64,000 nucleotides of DNA, from positions 744,001-808,000 of the forward strand of contig JAHWDD010000012.1 of assembly GCA_023897205.1 (NCBI GenBank), in the 5' to 3' direction. Positions within the stretch are counted from its first letter, which is position 1; every line of letters starts with the position of its first letter. The position numbers were made by a program, and so were the translations under genes. Below, piece by piece: positions 35,670 to 47,402 of the stretch. This stretch comes from Exophiala sp. HKRS030 (taxonomy: Eukaryota > Ascomycota > Eurotiomycetes > Chaetothyriales > Herpotrichiellaceae). The notes under the pieces are model-generated. The model was not told the DNA's origin, made no database searches, and saw only the letters and a list, made by a program, of their open reading frames with translations.

Positions 35670-36536
35670 ATGCCGCATTTGGATGGAAAAGTACTCGCCG
35701 TGACTGGTGCAGCCTCTGGAATAGGGAGAGCAACGGCGCAGATACTTATCTCTGCTGGTGCTTCTGTCAGTCTGGGGGATGTGAATACGGAAGGCATTCG
35801 AGAACTAAAGGACTCATATCCCCAGGAAGTGCAAGACAGAATCATCACATTTGAAGTGGATGTTTCAGATCGAAAAAGCGTCTCTGCATTCGTGGCCCAC
35901 ACGATACGAACCTTCAGCCATATTGATGGCCTCGCACACATTGCAGCAATTGCAGGGCCGAGTTTGAGTAGGAAAAAGATATGGGAGGTAGAGAATTCTG
36001 AGTTTCAGAGAATCTATCGAGTGAACGCCGAAGGTACTTTCAATGTTCTCTCGGAATTCCTAAAGCCTGGGATAATGGCAGAGGGAGGAAGTATCGTTGT
36101 TATTGGAAGCTACTCTGGGCTCCGGGGAATGATCAACACAGCGACTTACGGCTCGAGTAAAGCTGCTGTGATGCATCTGGCTAAAGTCGCTGCGATTGAA
36201 GCCGCACCACGCAAAATCCGCGTTAATGTGGTGGCTCCGTAAGTCAATCTACCCTGTCTTCTATACTGAGAGCGCTGGCTGCTGCCGCTGGAAAATCGAT
36301 TTCCTCTCAGACTGACTCGAACCCACTAACAAGCCTACAGTGGCGTCATTGATACCCCCATGTTGGCAGGAGTTCGGAATGGTAACACGTCCACATCGGC
36401 CACAAGCCTGCCCTTTCCTCTTTGTCGTTGGGGAGAACCTGCTGAGATTGGAAATGTGATCGTGTTCTTATTAGGAGGGAAAGCTTCATATATCACAGGC
36501 TCGGTCTATTCAGTAGATGGGGGATGGTGTGTATGA
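35670..36536 (+). CDS. Short-chain dehydrogenase/reductase 2
   Basis: Classical SDR of 254 aa. Exons 35670-36238 and 36341-36536. Cofactor motif VTGAASGIGRATAQIL, DVSDRKS, catalytic region IGSYSGLRGMINTATYGSSK with Y-x3-K, and the C-terminal ITGSVYSVDGGWCV. The intron of 102 bp interrupts the conserved VVAPG codon. An in-frame upstream extension to 35460 exists but has no SDR features, so the ATG at 35670 is used. Divergent partner of SDR 1, yet only distantly similar to it, so they probably act on different intermediates. Confidence 0.93.
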
Positions 36537-37407
36537 TTCAAATTAGCATCGTGGGTCGTCCATCAGTCTCTAATACAGACATTTCACTGAACCACGGCGA
36601 ATAAGATAGGACGGGAACTACATCGTCTCCATATTTCATCAGTGTTTTCCATTTTGGAGTCTCTCTTACATGAATAATCTAAGCTTTGAGATGCAAATAC
36701 GCTCTATCGTGTGATGGGCTCTAAACTAATCTCTTGTAGTTCTATCATGTGGTTGGCAGACCTTATTAGGCTCTCTGCGCTCGAACTCGGTTCCGGGGGG
36801 CTGGACCCACATCTTTAGCTTCACGCGTCTCCGTGTGAGCAACGGAAATAGGATTATCCGTATTCAGTACCAATGGATAATAGCGGAAATAGCATCACCC
36901 CCATGGAGTACTATGGATGATGACGGAAATCGTCTCGTATCCAGGAAATCATTGTCCCGCATTTCCGGTAAGAATGTGTATGCTTGGGGGTTGTGATGCT
37001 TCATTGTATGCCAGGAGAACACCACAAGCAAGTGATGAGTTTTGCGTCGTGAACCTCGCATGTTCCAATGATCACTGCTAAAATCCTAAACCTGGCATCG
37101 TAAATTAATGGTCAGTAGGCCTTAAACATTATAGTCATAGGACTCCAGACGCCGCGGCTCCCTCTCTGCGCATTGGTTTACTCTCGATGGCGTAGACCTT
37201 CGAGAAGGAGATGCTTTGAATCAGTCTTAAGGTGACTTCTATTCCGCTGGGCTTAGAAACCTGGGGAGGTGGGGGTGAAGAGGCAGGGGCTCGAGGAGGG
37301 GCCCCGCATCTGATGAGCACCTAGGCTCCTGGCTAGCCTTCAACATCATTTGCTTTCCTAGCACTTGTATGCTCAAGTGACTATCTTAGCACTATTAGTC
37401 TACGTCG
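36537..37407. promoter_or_regulatory. Promoter of Zn2Cys6 factor with four evenly spaced sites
   Basis: Four heptamers lie in 125 bp: CGGAAAT at 36843, 36884 and 36924, and ATTTCCG at 36961, spaced 41, 40 and 37 bp. The first is part of CGGAAATAGGATTATCCG (CGG-N12-CCG). The second and third share the longer unit ATGGAT(A/G)AT(A/G)RCGGAAAT. This suggests cooperative binding or a small tandem repeat about 440-570 bp upstream of a regulator gene, compatible with autoregulation. Confidence 0.55.
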
Positions 37408-39712
37408 ATGAGCACTGGCAATATATATACCATGGAACCTGCTGCGAAACGGCGACGGGCAAATAAGGCTTGTCAAGCATGCCACGACCGTCGAGTCAAA
37501 TGCACCTTTGACCAGCCCGGGGCCGCCTGCCTCCATTGTAGGATAAGCGGTCTGGAGTGCATGAGGTGCGACAGACCGATGAACCTGGAAAGCAACATTA
37601 AACCGAGTCAGAACAGCAAAGGGATGGTAGCCGATTTCTCGAATTCAGCTAGTGTGTCGCGATACAGGCATCTTGACACATTCCCGCAAGGGCTGCGAGC
37701 TTCTTTACCTGCTTTTCTGCGCCCTTTCAGTAGGAATCCTCATCATAATGAGGTACAGTTTCTTGAACAGAGAGGGGCGTTCTCAATCCCCGAGCCAAAA
37801 ATACTATCAGAGTTGATCGATGTATACTTCGATCTTGTCAATCCATTTCTACCACTCTTCGACTATAGCGAGATATTAGCTCTGGTACGTCAGCCAGGTG
37901 AAGACGACCCGACGTTCAACGCCACTCGAAACATCAGTCTCTTGGTGCTCCAAGCCATTATCTTTGGTGCTAGCGCTGTAAGTTTCTCTTTCACCGCGAC
38001 TGCTAGTCGTTTATCTGACATGTTATCAGTTTGTGCCATTGGCCACACTAAAGCCCATGGGCTTTAGCAGTCGTGAAGAGGCCCGGATAAACCTGTATCG
38101 TAGGGCAATTGCTCTTCATGACCTGGAGCTGGAAGCAGACGATGTATCGGTCGCCCAAGCACGGCTTATTTTTACCCATTGGGTAGAAATTGAGGATCAG
38201 CGCAACCCGTGGTATTGGATGGGATCAGCCGTCTCCAAGATACAGTCAATGGACCTTCGTGAGATCCTCGGAGATACAACAATCTGCAGAAGCCGCCTGG
38301 GGACCTTGAAGAGGCTCTGGTGGAGCTGCGTGATTCGAGATACGATACTGGCACTTGGGGGCAGATTTCTCCCAAGATTCAGGCCTGAGGAATGCGAGAT
38401 TTGCATGCTCTCGTTTGGCGATTTCCCTTCAACATGTCAACCTAGCCACATCACTGCTTCCTCGACCACTCCTTACGCAATCGACAAGGGTACCATCAGG
38501 GGTAGGTCCGTCGCGATCTCAGTCGAGATGGCCAAAATGAGTCTCTGCTTGAACAGGGTACTCTGGGTACAGTCGTCAGTATCCTCTATCCTTCGATCGC
38601 CTATGCTCGTGAAGTTGGGGCAGGACCAGAGGATATACCGAAAATTGATGGCAGCAGAAATCGACGCTTGTTTTCGAAAGGTCAAAGCTTGGTTCGTGGG
38701 ACTACACGAAGATGCTCGATGGCAAGCAGATCAACCGAACCAGGATCAGTCTCATAAAGGTTCAAATCTTGGACGTGTCCTGCTAAGGATGGCATACTAC
38801 ACGGCAATAAATTGTCTCTATCGGCCTCAAGTGCTTCCGTCTGACTCCGAAACGGCATTTGCTGTTCACACAGAGGAAAGGGAGTATTCAACATACTGTC
38901 GGAAACTGCTGTGGGCAGCTCAGGGTGTGGCACGCTGCTCAGAAGATCTTGTGAGAAACCATCTCGGGGAACATCTACCCTCGTTCAGGTGAGCCCCTAT
39001 GTGCTTGATAATCATCAAAGCTGACGAAAAAATGCTAATTTGTACTGACTGTAGTACTTCGTTCGTCATCCCAGCGCTAGTGGTTCTGCATGCGAGGTTC
39101 AGGCACAGCCAGAATAGCTCCTCACAACACAAAGCCATGCCAGGTTATGCAAGCTGCATGCTCCTCCTGAGGACTTTGAGAGCTCGATACACATGTGCAG
39201 AACGAGCGAACACTTACTTAGATCGTCTAATGCCTGGACATGGCGAGAATGACGAGTCCGATCAATCACCAGCTCAGACCCTTACTGAAACAACCACCCA
39301 GCCGTCATCCACGGGTTTAACACAGGCCTCGCCCCAGATGCCGCCAAGGACTTCGGTCAACCTTGATGGGCGGCTTGAAGATAATAGACAAGCATCTTCG
39401 AGTGGCTCCGACCTTATAGCCTTACAAGAACATTATGGTACTAATGACACTCCATCTGCCGCGTCATCCGATTACGAACACCTTGCCCTCCTCAACCAGG
39501 AGTTTCTAAGTTTCGCTGAGCATCAGCGAGATGCATTTACAGGAACGACTCCTCTGGACCTCTCTTGGATAGAGACAGATGACTTCGAGGACTCCTTATT
39601 TGATATGAGCATTCTTCCCACTCTTCCACCCAACGATTTCGACGTAGAAGAGGAGAATTTAGTTAACACATTCGGACTGAATAATAATCAGGAAGAGGTC
39701 TTGACAGGTTAG
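37408..39712 (+). CDS. Zn2Cys6 transcription factor (cluster, plus strand)
   Basis: C6 regulator of 728 aa. Exons 37408-37977, 38030-38988 and 39055-39712. Zinc cluster at about residues 22-51: KACQACHDRRVKC, then ACLHCRISGLEC, spacing C-x2-C-x6-C-x8-C-x2-C-x6-C, preceded by a basic KRRR stretch. Fungal_trans domain with IDVYFDLVNPFLPLFDY, EIEDQRNPWYWMGSAVSKIQ and RLWWSCVIRDTILALGG, the class related to cutinase regulators CTF1. The last exon is acidic and Gln/Ser-rich with a DDFEDSLFDMSILP segment, a plausible activation region. A second ATG at 37432 is possible. Its own promoter has four of the heptamers found in neighbouring metabolic promoters, so it is a good candidate for the pathway regulator. 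Confidence 0.93.
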
Positions 39713-39940
39713 CAGGAAACTAGTCATTTAGAGAAGGAGATGAGCATCTAGTTCTAGTAGGCTCTGAGCCGCCGGTATATGGTATCATATTGGAGGTCAC
39801 AAACATCCCCAAAACTATTTATCCGCTGCGTTGATTCTCTTCCAGCTCTCATGCTATAGCTGCCCGCGAAAGGCCGCTTCTGATATTGTCCATGCTAGCT
39901 TTTCGGAAACTGATGGCTATGACTAGTAGCTTTGGTCATC

Positions 39941-41398
39941 TACCATTCACATCTTCGAGGGCAATGTCAAATAGTGGGATGCTGACCCAAGCAGCTGGGT
40001 GGCGTCCTCCACGATCTCAGCTACAATCTCCGCCGCTGGCTGATCCGGCTTGTTGACTAGGCCGGATACCATTCCCATGGGTCTGATTTTAGTAAGGATT
40101 AAGTCGCTACAAGAAAAATGGCTGGGATTTGAGGTGGCTCTTACCTTTTGACTGATTGGTCTTCGATCTCCTCGGTCAGCTCACCAGAGGTGTGTAGGCG
40201 GTCAATTTCGATGTCAAGTGGTATCTTCCCCTTGCTTGTAAGTTGTCTGATCTCATCCTGCCGGTGGCTTTCCCAGTGTGCAATATAGGGAGTACGTTGA
40301 ATCCGTAGAGGCCGACCAGTAAAAATCAAAGTTCTCATCGTGGAATCAAAATCCCCATTGATAATCCTGGGAAAAGGTCAGTTTCAAGTGGCATCCTGGA
40401 GACAAATTACTTGCGCTTCTTTTGCACTTTGCGGTGCCTCCGATTCTTTCGCTGTCACGAATCGAGTGCCAATCCATACAGAACTAGCTCCCAGCATGAT
40501 AGCAGCAGCAAGGCTTCTTCCGTCGAACATACCCCCGCCGGCCACCAAGAGAACAGGCTTTCCTGTCATTGGAGACCGATATTGCCTGCAAATATCGGCA
40601 CATGCGGGCAGCAATATGCTAATGAAATTAGCCCACCTTCAAGCGTTCACTTTGACACATCCGTCTCACCTAGATGGTATGTCACCAGTATGGCCGCCAG
40701 CCTCGTAGCCCTGTGCAATTATACCATCGGCACCTGCATTGCATGCCTTGCGGACATGCTGTATCCTCTGTGATCAGACATCCACACTGTATGGACAAAG
40801 GTCACGTATAATTTACCTTGGGATGTCCGACAAGATTCTGTATCATGGTTAGCATGCCGACTCTCTATACACCATTGATAACACACCATGTACAACACTC
40901 CACCTCTGTGAAGCTTTTCTACCACCCATGTTGGCGGTACACCAACGGCTGACACAAAAAGCTTGGCGCCCATTTCTACCACGACATCAATAAGTTCGCT
41001 CAGCTTGCCATTTGTATAGTCGAACTATTTTTTCCTTGTTAGAGCGTAGTATGGGAAGATTGGATATTCGTTTTCTCTGCTTACATTTGTTCTGCGTGCA
41101 TTTCCACCAACTTGAGGGATCAACAGGTCAACGCCGAAGGGGGTATCCGGTGATTTGAGACGACTCTGTTACTAGGTTAGCTCTCATTCAAGGACGACAT
41201 TTCTCTCGCTCCCCAGACCTTTACATCTTGTAAGATATCCTTCAGCTGCTGGGGTGAATACAGAGCACCCCCCACAACACCCAGACCACCGGCATTGCTC
41301 ACTGCGGCAACGAGAGAGGCTCCCGATACCTGGCCCATGCCAGCCAGCATAACGGGGTGCTTGATGCCCAGCTGCTGTGTCAATTCGGTGGTCAGCAT
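39941..41398 (-). CDS. Nitronate monooxygenase (2-nitropropane dioxygenase family)
   Basis: FMN-dependent TIM-barrel oxygenase, 356 aa. Eight exons on the minus strand: 41398-41225, 41165-41085, 41024-40887, 40837-40817 (21 nt, NLVGHPK), 40758-40670, 40618-40415, 40366-40145, 40082-39941. Family marks: IKHPVMLAGMGQVSG at the start, NAGGLGVVGG, DTPFGVDLLIPQVGG, AKLFVSAVGVPP, the catalytic-His loop GYEAGGHTGD, GKPVLLVAGGG and LGASSVWIGTRFVTAKES. The sixth intron needs a GC donor (GC|GCAAGT at 40414) to keep frame; the only nearby GT gives a stop. It oxidises nitronates or related activated carbon acids. Confidence 0.92.
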
Positions 41399-41874
41399 TT
41401 TGACTGAGCTCGAAAATCAAGTGATGACACAGGGGGAAGTGTGGTCTCAGGATGTGCTCAGGATGATTATAAATGTGGATAGGGTCAGTAATTCAACATT
41501 TGTTTGATTGTATGTGTGGGCCGACAGAAGCATTGGAGTAGGCTGGGCGAATCAATGCCTATTAGGTTGAGCATTGATAGTGGAATATCCATTCAGTAGG
41601 CCACACGGAATTATGAAAATAGTTTCGGACCTCAAAGATCTCCTATCCCGAGAAAGTGTCGGTCGAAGTAGTCGGTTCAGCATAAGAACCACGGGATATC
41701 TTACCGAGGCTACTATTTTCATCTACCGAGCTCCTGAGGTTATCTAACATACATTGCTACAGAAATGTCAAAAGGTATTTTCAGTCAATGACTGTAAATA
41801 ATATTCCAAGACCCTATTGGCAAGTGGTAGGCTCACGAAAGCGGTCTCATTAGTCATATTCAAGTTTTCCTGCC
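41399..41874. promoter_or_regulatory. Upstream region of nitronate monooxygenase
   Basis: A 476-bp gap between the start of the nitronate monooxygenase gene and the end of the next minus-strand gene. No exact cluster heptamer; only CGGAATT at about 41606. No gene recognised. Confidence 0.35.
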
Positions 41875-44508
41875 TTAGGTCCCATATGTAAGCCCCATAT
41901 CTAGCCATTCACGTCGGACAATCGTAAGGAGATCAAGGCCCCGAATGCTGCTGCGAATTGTCTTTCCCAGCTCACCAAGAGCCTGGATACATGATATGTG
42001 GAGCTCTTGGAATCTACCAGCATCTTCAGCGGGTAAATAGCACCAGTTATCTGCATGCATAAGGCCGGCTGTGACTATCATATAAACTATGCATGCATTC
42101 ACTCTGCCCAAGGAATAGTAACAGCGATAAAGCTCCACACAGTTGCAAATAAGTACTGCAGCATCGGTTGCAATCTTCCTTGAGCTCTCGCTTGGGTGCT
42201 TTGTCTTTTCTCTTGCGGCTTCATTTTCGGAATGATGGGATAGGTATGGACGGTGGAGTAGAATCAGTGTTGTGTTATATAGCATACTGGATTTGAAAGT
42301 GGCTCGTCAGTGTTTCAGTGTGAATTACATTGCAAGCGTCACAGCTAAAGGGAGAATGGTGAAACCCACTAAAGTTCCAGCGTTGCTGTAGAACATTGCC
42401 TTCGCTGGAGGATGTGATCGGGGGTAAGACGGAGACCAGAAGGTAGGCTACTTGACCATGATTCTAGCTCTTTCATAGGGCCTTGAATCCATTGCGATGA
42501 TATGTGTTGCTTAGCCCGAGCTCCAAGATAGCTTTCAAGCAGTCAGCACATGTACCCATGAGTGGCACCGGAGGGAACTCGTACAGCTCCCGAAGAATAT
42601 TTGAAATCTGCACACAGAGCATGGAAAAGTACTTGAAATGGTCCATTGCACCCACAGGACTAAGTGATAGTCGTCCAGTTTGTGGTTCGAAAGAGCTTGT
42701 GCTATAGTAACTGCATGTAGGTATCGACTCGGATGTTGGAAAGCCGATGACTTGCTCATTTGCTTGTATCAACACAGGTCGCCCCAAGATCAGACACCAC
42801 AGGCTAGTATTGACTTGAGTACTAGAGATCCTACAGACGAGGCGGGTGAGAAGCTTACATATGAGAATTGCAAATTGCCCAATACGTACGTTGACGACTT
42901 GCGTGGATCGAATTCTGGGTCTTGGTTGATGGAAGATTTCCAAGGTTGGCACTGTTAGCCAAGGGGATATGGAGACCAAGCTCGTAGAGAAGCTGTACGG
43001 CCATGCCTGGATCGATATAGTGTTAGCTGGTCATCACAAAATCACAGCCAAGGAGATGCCGGACCTGTGTATAGCCAACCTACTTGCCTGTCAGAGCTGC
43101 CTTCGAATCTGTGGAGGACGGTGAACTCACCTCTTGAATCGTTTCCCTCCGCCATTTCATACATACAAAGCACCAGAATGGCGTGGGCTGTTGCCAAGGT
43201 CGGGTTATCAATGTCATTCTCAAGTAGCCTTCTGGCCCTCTGAGCGAAAAAATCTGCTGGTCTGTAGCCTCTGGGGGTCCTGAACGAAGTGCGAGATGCC
43301 GACAGTGCGCTGACTGCGAGAATTGCGTTGACCAATGCTGTGCTGCAAAGCTCTACATTTTGTTCGACCCTCATCTTATTCTTAGCCTCAAAGTATTCTT
43401 CTCGACCAATGCCGTGAAGTGCAGGATTTTGCCACGAGAAGAACAAATCTTCCAGAGACTTTTCATCATCGGTATTTATCTCGGAAGTGATGATGGCAGC
43501 TTGATGGGCCCGATTTGATTCAGCTGGGACTCCTCTGGACGGCTGACATAGGGACTCCAGCAGGGCGTTGCGCGAATAGTGCAAATGGCTTGTTGGCCCG
43601 TACCAGTGAGTACCGCGATTGGGTGGATGGTGTAGTCGTCCATGGAGACTGGAAAAGCTCAAAGTATTCGAATCTATTGTGTATTCCACGATAGTAGCTT
43701 CACTGCTTCTTCCTTTCCCATGGGAATCAGACGCTCTTATGATGCGTGTTTCTTCCACGACTGGAGGCCCAGTGCCTCCAGAAGCCCTCAGTGCGGGCAG
43801 CCAGAGGCTCTCAAGCTCGTCATCAAAGTCGATGTCGCACTCCGACCCATCTTCCGGACTGCTTGGGACATTGATGATGTCGAAGTTACTTGCCCTGTCA
43901 GCAATTTGGGCCCAGTACCGTCTATCAGGGCCAGAAGATTGACTCATTGTGTCTTTAGACACAGCAATGGTCCCCTCAGGAATGCCAGGGCTCCGTGAAC
44001 CTACTGGATTCGGGCAACCTGGTTCTTCTATCTCTTGACCCGCTTGAGCCACAGGTTTTGCTGGCTCAGGTTGAGTATTTGAGGACGGGCCTGGTTTTGA
44101 CGCATCCTTTGACGGCTGGCGGGACGATCTCGTGGACGCATAAACCCTAGTTGTGTCGTGTTAGCAATAAAGATGGTGGTATTGTCGGCTTTTCAATCAA
44201 GCTTGCTGTGGTAACCTGCCTGCGTCTATCATCTCCGAAGACACAATTCATCTTATATAACATGCAATTCGAGCATTTGGGAAGTGCGTTGTCGCACTAT
44301 GGACATTAGTGTCGTTCTAGTACAACGTTACGAGGGATACTGCAGTATCTACCTTCACCTTTCGCTTGCGACAAAACAGACAAGCGTTGGAAGAGTGACG
44401 ACGGGTTGGCTGTCGTTCTTTGGCTTTGTTTGGAGCGATGCTTCGACTAGGTTCCCTTGCAGTTGAGTTGGACTGAAAGCAACTCTCTGGTTCTTGCGTT
44501 GAGAGCAT
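41875..44508 (-). CDS. Zn2Cys6 transcription factor (cluster, minus strand)
   Basis: C6 regulator of 727 aa in eight exons: 44508-44353, 44296-44220, 44146-43131, 43079-43065, 43006-42859, 42803-42556, 42481-42370, 42286-41875. Zinc cluster across intron 1: ACLFCRKRKVK then CDNALPKCSNCMLYKMNC, exact C-x2-C-x6-C-x6-C-x2-C-x6-C. The fungal_trans domain runs from about SLEDLFFSWQNPALHG to ILWCLILGRPVL, with RGWLYTGMAVQLLYELGLH rebuilt across a 15-nt microexon. A C-terminal MLYNTTLILLHRPYL motif is typical of NirA/XlnR-type factors. The second intron needs a GC donor (AG|GCAGGT, 44219) to stay in frame. The ATG at 44508 is the first in frame. Confidence 0.85.
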
Positions 44509-45453
44509 TTTGGCCGTCCTCTTGCCACATACAAAAAATTCATGGATTGGAGCAAGAGTCAGAGCAAGATGCGAATTTCCCAAGCATGAGGGTCACTAGG
44601 CACAATACAGTTAATCCCCTCGTCAAAAGCCAGGCCAAGCGTGAGGAGACACATAGATCAAACATAGCCGTCTAGTGACTAATGTCGTTGTTTCCTCAGA
44701 GTACTACGAATAAGGTGTAAGCTCATTAGTCAACTGAATTATGTGGGCTGCTGGCGGAAATCCGGAAAATGGATATATCCGAGAGGCAGAGCATTTCCGC
44801 ATCTTGTCCTGGGAGCCGGTGAGTCACCCCTGTCAGAGAATGCGTGCTGTGGCGACGACACTCAGAAGCAATGAACATAGTGCTAGGCTGGGTCAACATG
44901 AGATGATGTAACGGCTTGCCCCTTTTTCGCTGGCGAATATATAGCATGTCTCTTGGACGCGGTCGAGTAGTGCAATGTCGAGGCGAACATGCTGGTAATC
45001 TGCATTGGTCTTCACACCTAACAGACGAAAGGATAGAAGGGGCTTCAGCAAAACCCCGATGTGCAAGATGCGCCGTTTAAGAGTCTCGTTTAACATCCGC
45101 TTGGGCTGTCACTGAATAGCCGCATGGGATACCACATACGGAGAACTGCTTAGCTTCCGTCGGTTTCAAAATCCGCGGGAGTCAAAGGCTAGAGTTGCAT
45201 GTACCTCACGAAGCAATTGGATGAAGAGAGCTTCCACAGAACTTGAGGAGGCTGGGACTATTAGGGAGATGCCCTAATGAAGTTGAAAGAGGTTGATTCG
45301 ACTGACTTCCTGTCGGTTTTGTGATGCTTTAAATAGTCAACATCTCATTTGATTGCACCACTTCACGTTCACTTCGAGTCTATGCAGTTGATTTTTGTAT
45401 GATCGTCCTGTCTTGTGTGGGCTCGAGCTAGTCAGTAACAGAAAGTCGCCGTC
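44509..45453. promoter_or_regulatory. Divergent promoter, factor/SDR 3, with dense sites
   Basis: A 945-bp gap. CGGAAAT at 44755, CGGAAAATGGATATATCCG (CGG-N13-CCG) at 44763-44781 and ATTTCCG at 44793-44799 lie within 45 bp, the densest group in the window. It is about 250 bp from the factor start and 650 bp from the SDR start. No gene was recognised between. Confidence 0.55.
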
Positions 45454-46600
45454 ATGAGTACGCTATTAAATGGGTACGTCATTGCAGTCCTTCATTCGCC
45501 TAGTCTGACCATCATCAAAGAACTGCCTTCATCACTGGTTCCGGAAGCGGAATCGGACAAGCTTGTGCCGTCGAATTTGCTCGGAGTGGATGCACCGGAA
45601 TGCTCATCACTGATATCAATGAAGTGGCGCTGAAACACACTGTCAACTTGATCTCTGAGACAAACTCCAACATCGAGGTTTTGACGGAGGTAGCTGACAT
45701 CACGGCCGACGACGTTGCAGAACGGTTGGTTCAAAGAATAGTATCGCGCTTCGGGCGACTGGACTATGCATTAAACGTAGCAGGTATTTCTCTCCAAGTC
45801 GCTGTCAAGGATGAAGCTGATGGACAGAGTCCAGGCATTATCGGAAAACAAGCCCCGATTCATAAGTTGGATCTCAGCACCTATAAACAAGTTATGGATG
45901 TTAACGCAGAGTCGGTTTGGCTGTGTGAGCGTGCTGAGGTTGCTCAGATGATGAAACAAAGCCTTGGGCCTACGCAGTGCGTATGCAGATCATGGTGCAT
46001 GTACTTACTAAATGCTCTCCAGCGACGGAAGACCAGGCTGTAGAGGCGCGATTGTCAACATTGCATCTATATGTAGCATGATCGGAATGCCCAACTCTAC
46101 TCCCTACACCATGTCTAAACACGGTGAGACACATAATTGCAGTGGAGAAAACATGTTTTAACATACAATAGCTGTTCTCGGCATGGTGAGATCGGACTCC
46201 ACGACATTCGCTAGCCAAGGGATTCGAGTCAATGCAGTTTGTCCTGGGTGATTCACACGAATAGGATTAACAGTATAGTATATTTCTAATACATATTTGC
46301 GCAGGATCATTGAAACTCCGATTATCAATCCAGGTGCTGCGAAGTTTGCTCTGGCGTATGTCGAACAGTTCACCGCCATGAAGCGCCTAGGAACAGCACA
46401 AGAGGTTGCAGATGTTGTTGCCTTCCTTTGTAAGCGTTTAAGTATGGGCATCTCTTTACATATACTAAAAGAAAACGAACAGGCTCCAGCCGAGCAAGCT
46501 ATGTATCTGGTGCAGGCTTCTTAGTATGTGTATCAGATAGTTTTGGTTGAGTTACTGCTAATATATGCTTTAGGTTGATGGTGGGCATACGGCTCAGTGA
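45454..46600 (+). CDS. Short-chain dehydrogenase/reductase 3
   Basis: Classical SDR of 281 aa cut into seven exons: 45454-45473, 45521-45976, 46023-46123, 46172-46247, 46305-46429, 46483-46523 and 46574-46600. Every junction restores a family motif: TAFITGSGSGIG (cofactor), YALNVAGI, VNIASICSM with TPYTMSKH (Y-x3-K across intron 3), SQGIRVNAVCPG, LCSSRASYVSGAG and the last FLVDGGH. Two exons are under 42 nt. The unusually high intron number separates it from SDR 1 and 2. Predicted alcohol/ketone oxidoreductase. Confidence 0.93.
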
Positions 46601-47402
46601 AGCTCTAAGCTCTTATGGAATTAGGAATGGATAGAACAAGAAGAACAAAATTCATGTCTCTATATTCTCCTGAGTCGGTAAATAAGATGTAACTCCGATA
46701 TCATCAGTTGCTCTATGAATATAACAACCAAACACGTGTGAAAAAGCAAAGGTATTGAGGTGGCTGTAATGACAATCGGGCGCAGATATATAGAATAATT
46801 TTTTGGGAATGTTTCCAAATCAGCTCACATCAACAATCTGGAAGACGCATTTTTGATGCTCAATGGATATATTTATTAGACTAAACGCGGTTATTAGGGA
46901 CAGATGCTCAGTCCACGTAGAAAGATCTTATCGTCAATAACAGGACGGGCACAACGTCGCTATGAATAGCAGTTAGCAAGATCATGAATCTCTATGACCT
47001 GACTTGACGCGGTAAATCAGCTATAGCTATCGATCATTGATATGCCATCGAGGTGACTGGTTTAATGACCTGCGTTCCTCGTTGTGGCGTTAAGTGGAAA
47101 AGAGCATCGGACATTATCCAGGTTTACTAGCATAGGTTTCACGAAGTTAAACCCACTTCCCCGAATCAATCTCAACGCTATACAGTAATCTAGTCTCACG
47201 GGCCTGGGTATTACTACTGACCGATACGGAGTACTCGGAAAACGATTCAAAACTGCAGACCCCATTCGGCATCCGGAAAATGGTATATCTCCAATATGTT
47301 GCCAATTAATCCAAGCCTAGTCGTACTGTTCAACGTTCTTCAATATTGGCTGTTGCGAACTGACAACGATAAACAGACGAAGTCAATGAGCACACGATCC
47401 AA
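46601..47402. promoter_or_regulatory. Upstream region of EthD gene
   Basis: About 0.8 kb without a gene. CGGAAAAC at 47236 and CCGGAAAATGGTATAT from 47273 resemble the longer site CCGGAAAATGGATATAT at 44762, placing a degenerate copy 125 bp before the EthD start. Confidence 0.45.
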
